Positions 43,656 to 43,769 of a stretch of DNA of 43,769 bases are shown one piece after another. Position 1 is the first letter of the stretch. Each line of letters starts with the position of its first letter. A program made the translations under genes and the position numbers. This stretch comes from Planctomycetaceae bacterium. GTDB lineage: Bacteria; Planctomycetota; Planctomycetia; Planctomycetales; Planctomycetaceae. The stretch covers positions 1 to 43,769 of the forward strand of contig JABISG010000020.1 of the NCBI GenBank assembly GCA_018699955.1. The letters run 5' to 3'. The notes beneath the pieces are model-generated. The model was given only the letters and a program-made list of their open reading frames with translations. It was not told the DNA's origin and searched no databases.

Positions 43656-43769
43656 TCCACAGCGAGTGAGAGAATCTTGACCGGGCTGAACACCCGGAAA
43701 GGATTCTTTGAGATGAAACAGAACCGACACACGGTGGACCAGATCATTGCCAAGTTGCGTCGTGCTGAC
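43653..43769 (+). mobile_element. IS3-like insertion sequence, left part
   Basis: The boundary near 43653 is inferred from the stub that ends there. The first bases TGATCCACAGCGAGTGAGAG are a candidate left terminal inverted repeat. A transposase frame starts at 43713. The other end lies outside the window, so the repeat cannot be confirmed. Confidence 0.5.
43713..43769 (+). CDS. IS3-type transposase OrfA, cut by window edge
   Basis: Nineteen codons are visible: MKQNRHTVDQIIAKLRRAD. This is the start of an IS3-family OrfA/HTH transposase (usual form K-R-x-T-x-E-Q-I-I-x-x-L-R-E-A). AGGA lies about 13 bases upstream. The frame continues past the window, so its completeness is unknown. Confidence 0.7.
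   Translation, partial: MKQNRHTVDQIIAKLRRAD

Overview
The window looks like a planctomycete chromosome (inference). It has GC-rich coding, weak Shine-Dalgarno use, a short divergent DnaA next to dnaN, DciA (DUF721) in place of recF, an LL-diaminopimelate aminotransferase, and many short palindromic intergenic repeats. No rRNA or tRNA gene was seen, so the genus cannot be fixed.

Positions 1-18455, nearly all on the minus strand, form a compact tailed-phage structural cluster. In transcription order (right to left) it holds: an HTH protein; a ParB-like protein; an ABC ATPase that appears joined to a GNAT acetyltransferase by a -1 frameshift on a run of nine A; small and large terminase; portal; an unknown protein; prohead protease with scaffold; decoration protein; major capsid protein; a gpG/gpGT-like frameshift gene; holin and an overlapping spanin-like pair; head-tail joining proteins; tail terminator; tail tube; a very short protein in the tape-measure position; distal tail protein; tail hub with a polyserine linker; a Cys-rich protein; an MptE-like protein; and a glycosyltransferase cut by the window edge. 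No integrase, repressor, replication gene or endolysin was found. Host-type palindromic repeats sit in the cluster's gaps. I infer a long-resident, possibly domesticated phage or gene-transfer-agent-like element, which is not proven.

Positions 18694-35724 are ordinary chromosomal genes: ThiF-like, Cys-cluster protein, MDR reductase (minus strand), an SPFH/GYF protein paired with a zinc-ribbon membrane protein, an SGNH hydrolase coupled to a membrane protein, dapL, an adenylate/guanylate cyclase, an LRR protein, an SDR, rph, a secreted protein, rdgB-like and a cysteine desulfurase.

Positions 35822-41451 are the replication region: dnaA-like, an AT-rich 470-bp gap with paired DnaA-box-like sequences (candidate oriC), dnaN, dciA-like and gyrB. 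After gyrB comes a degenerate 740-bp stretch with a tandem 21-22-bp repeat and the apparent 3' remnant of an esterase gene. Then come an intact secreted SGNH esterase, the stub of a secreted protein, and the start of an IS3-type transposase at the right edge.

Two palindromic repeat families run through the window. All twelve clear copies of the main one have the same strand orientation whatever the direction of the flanking genes.
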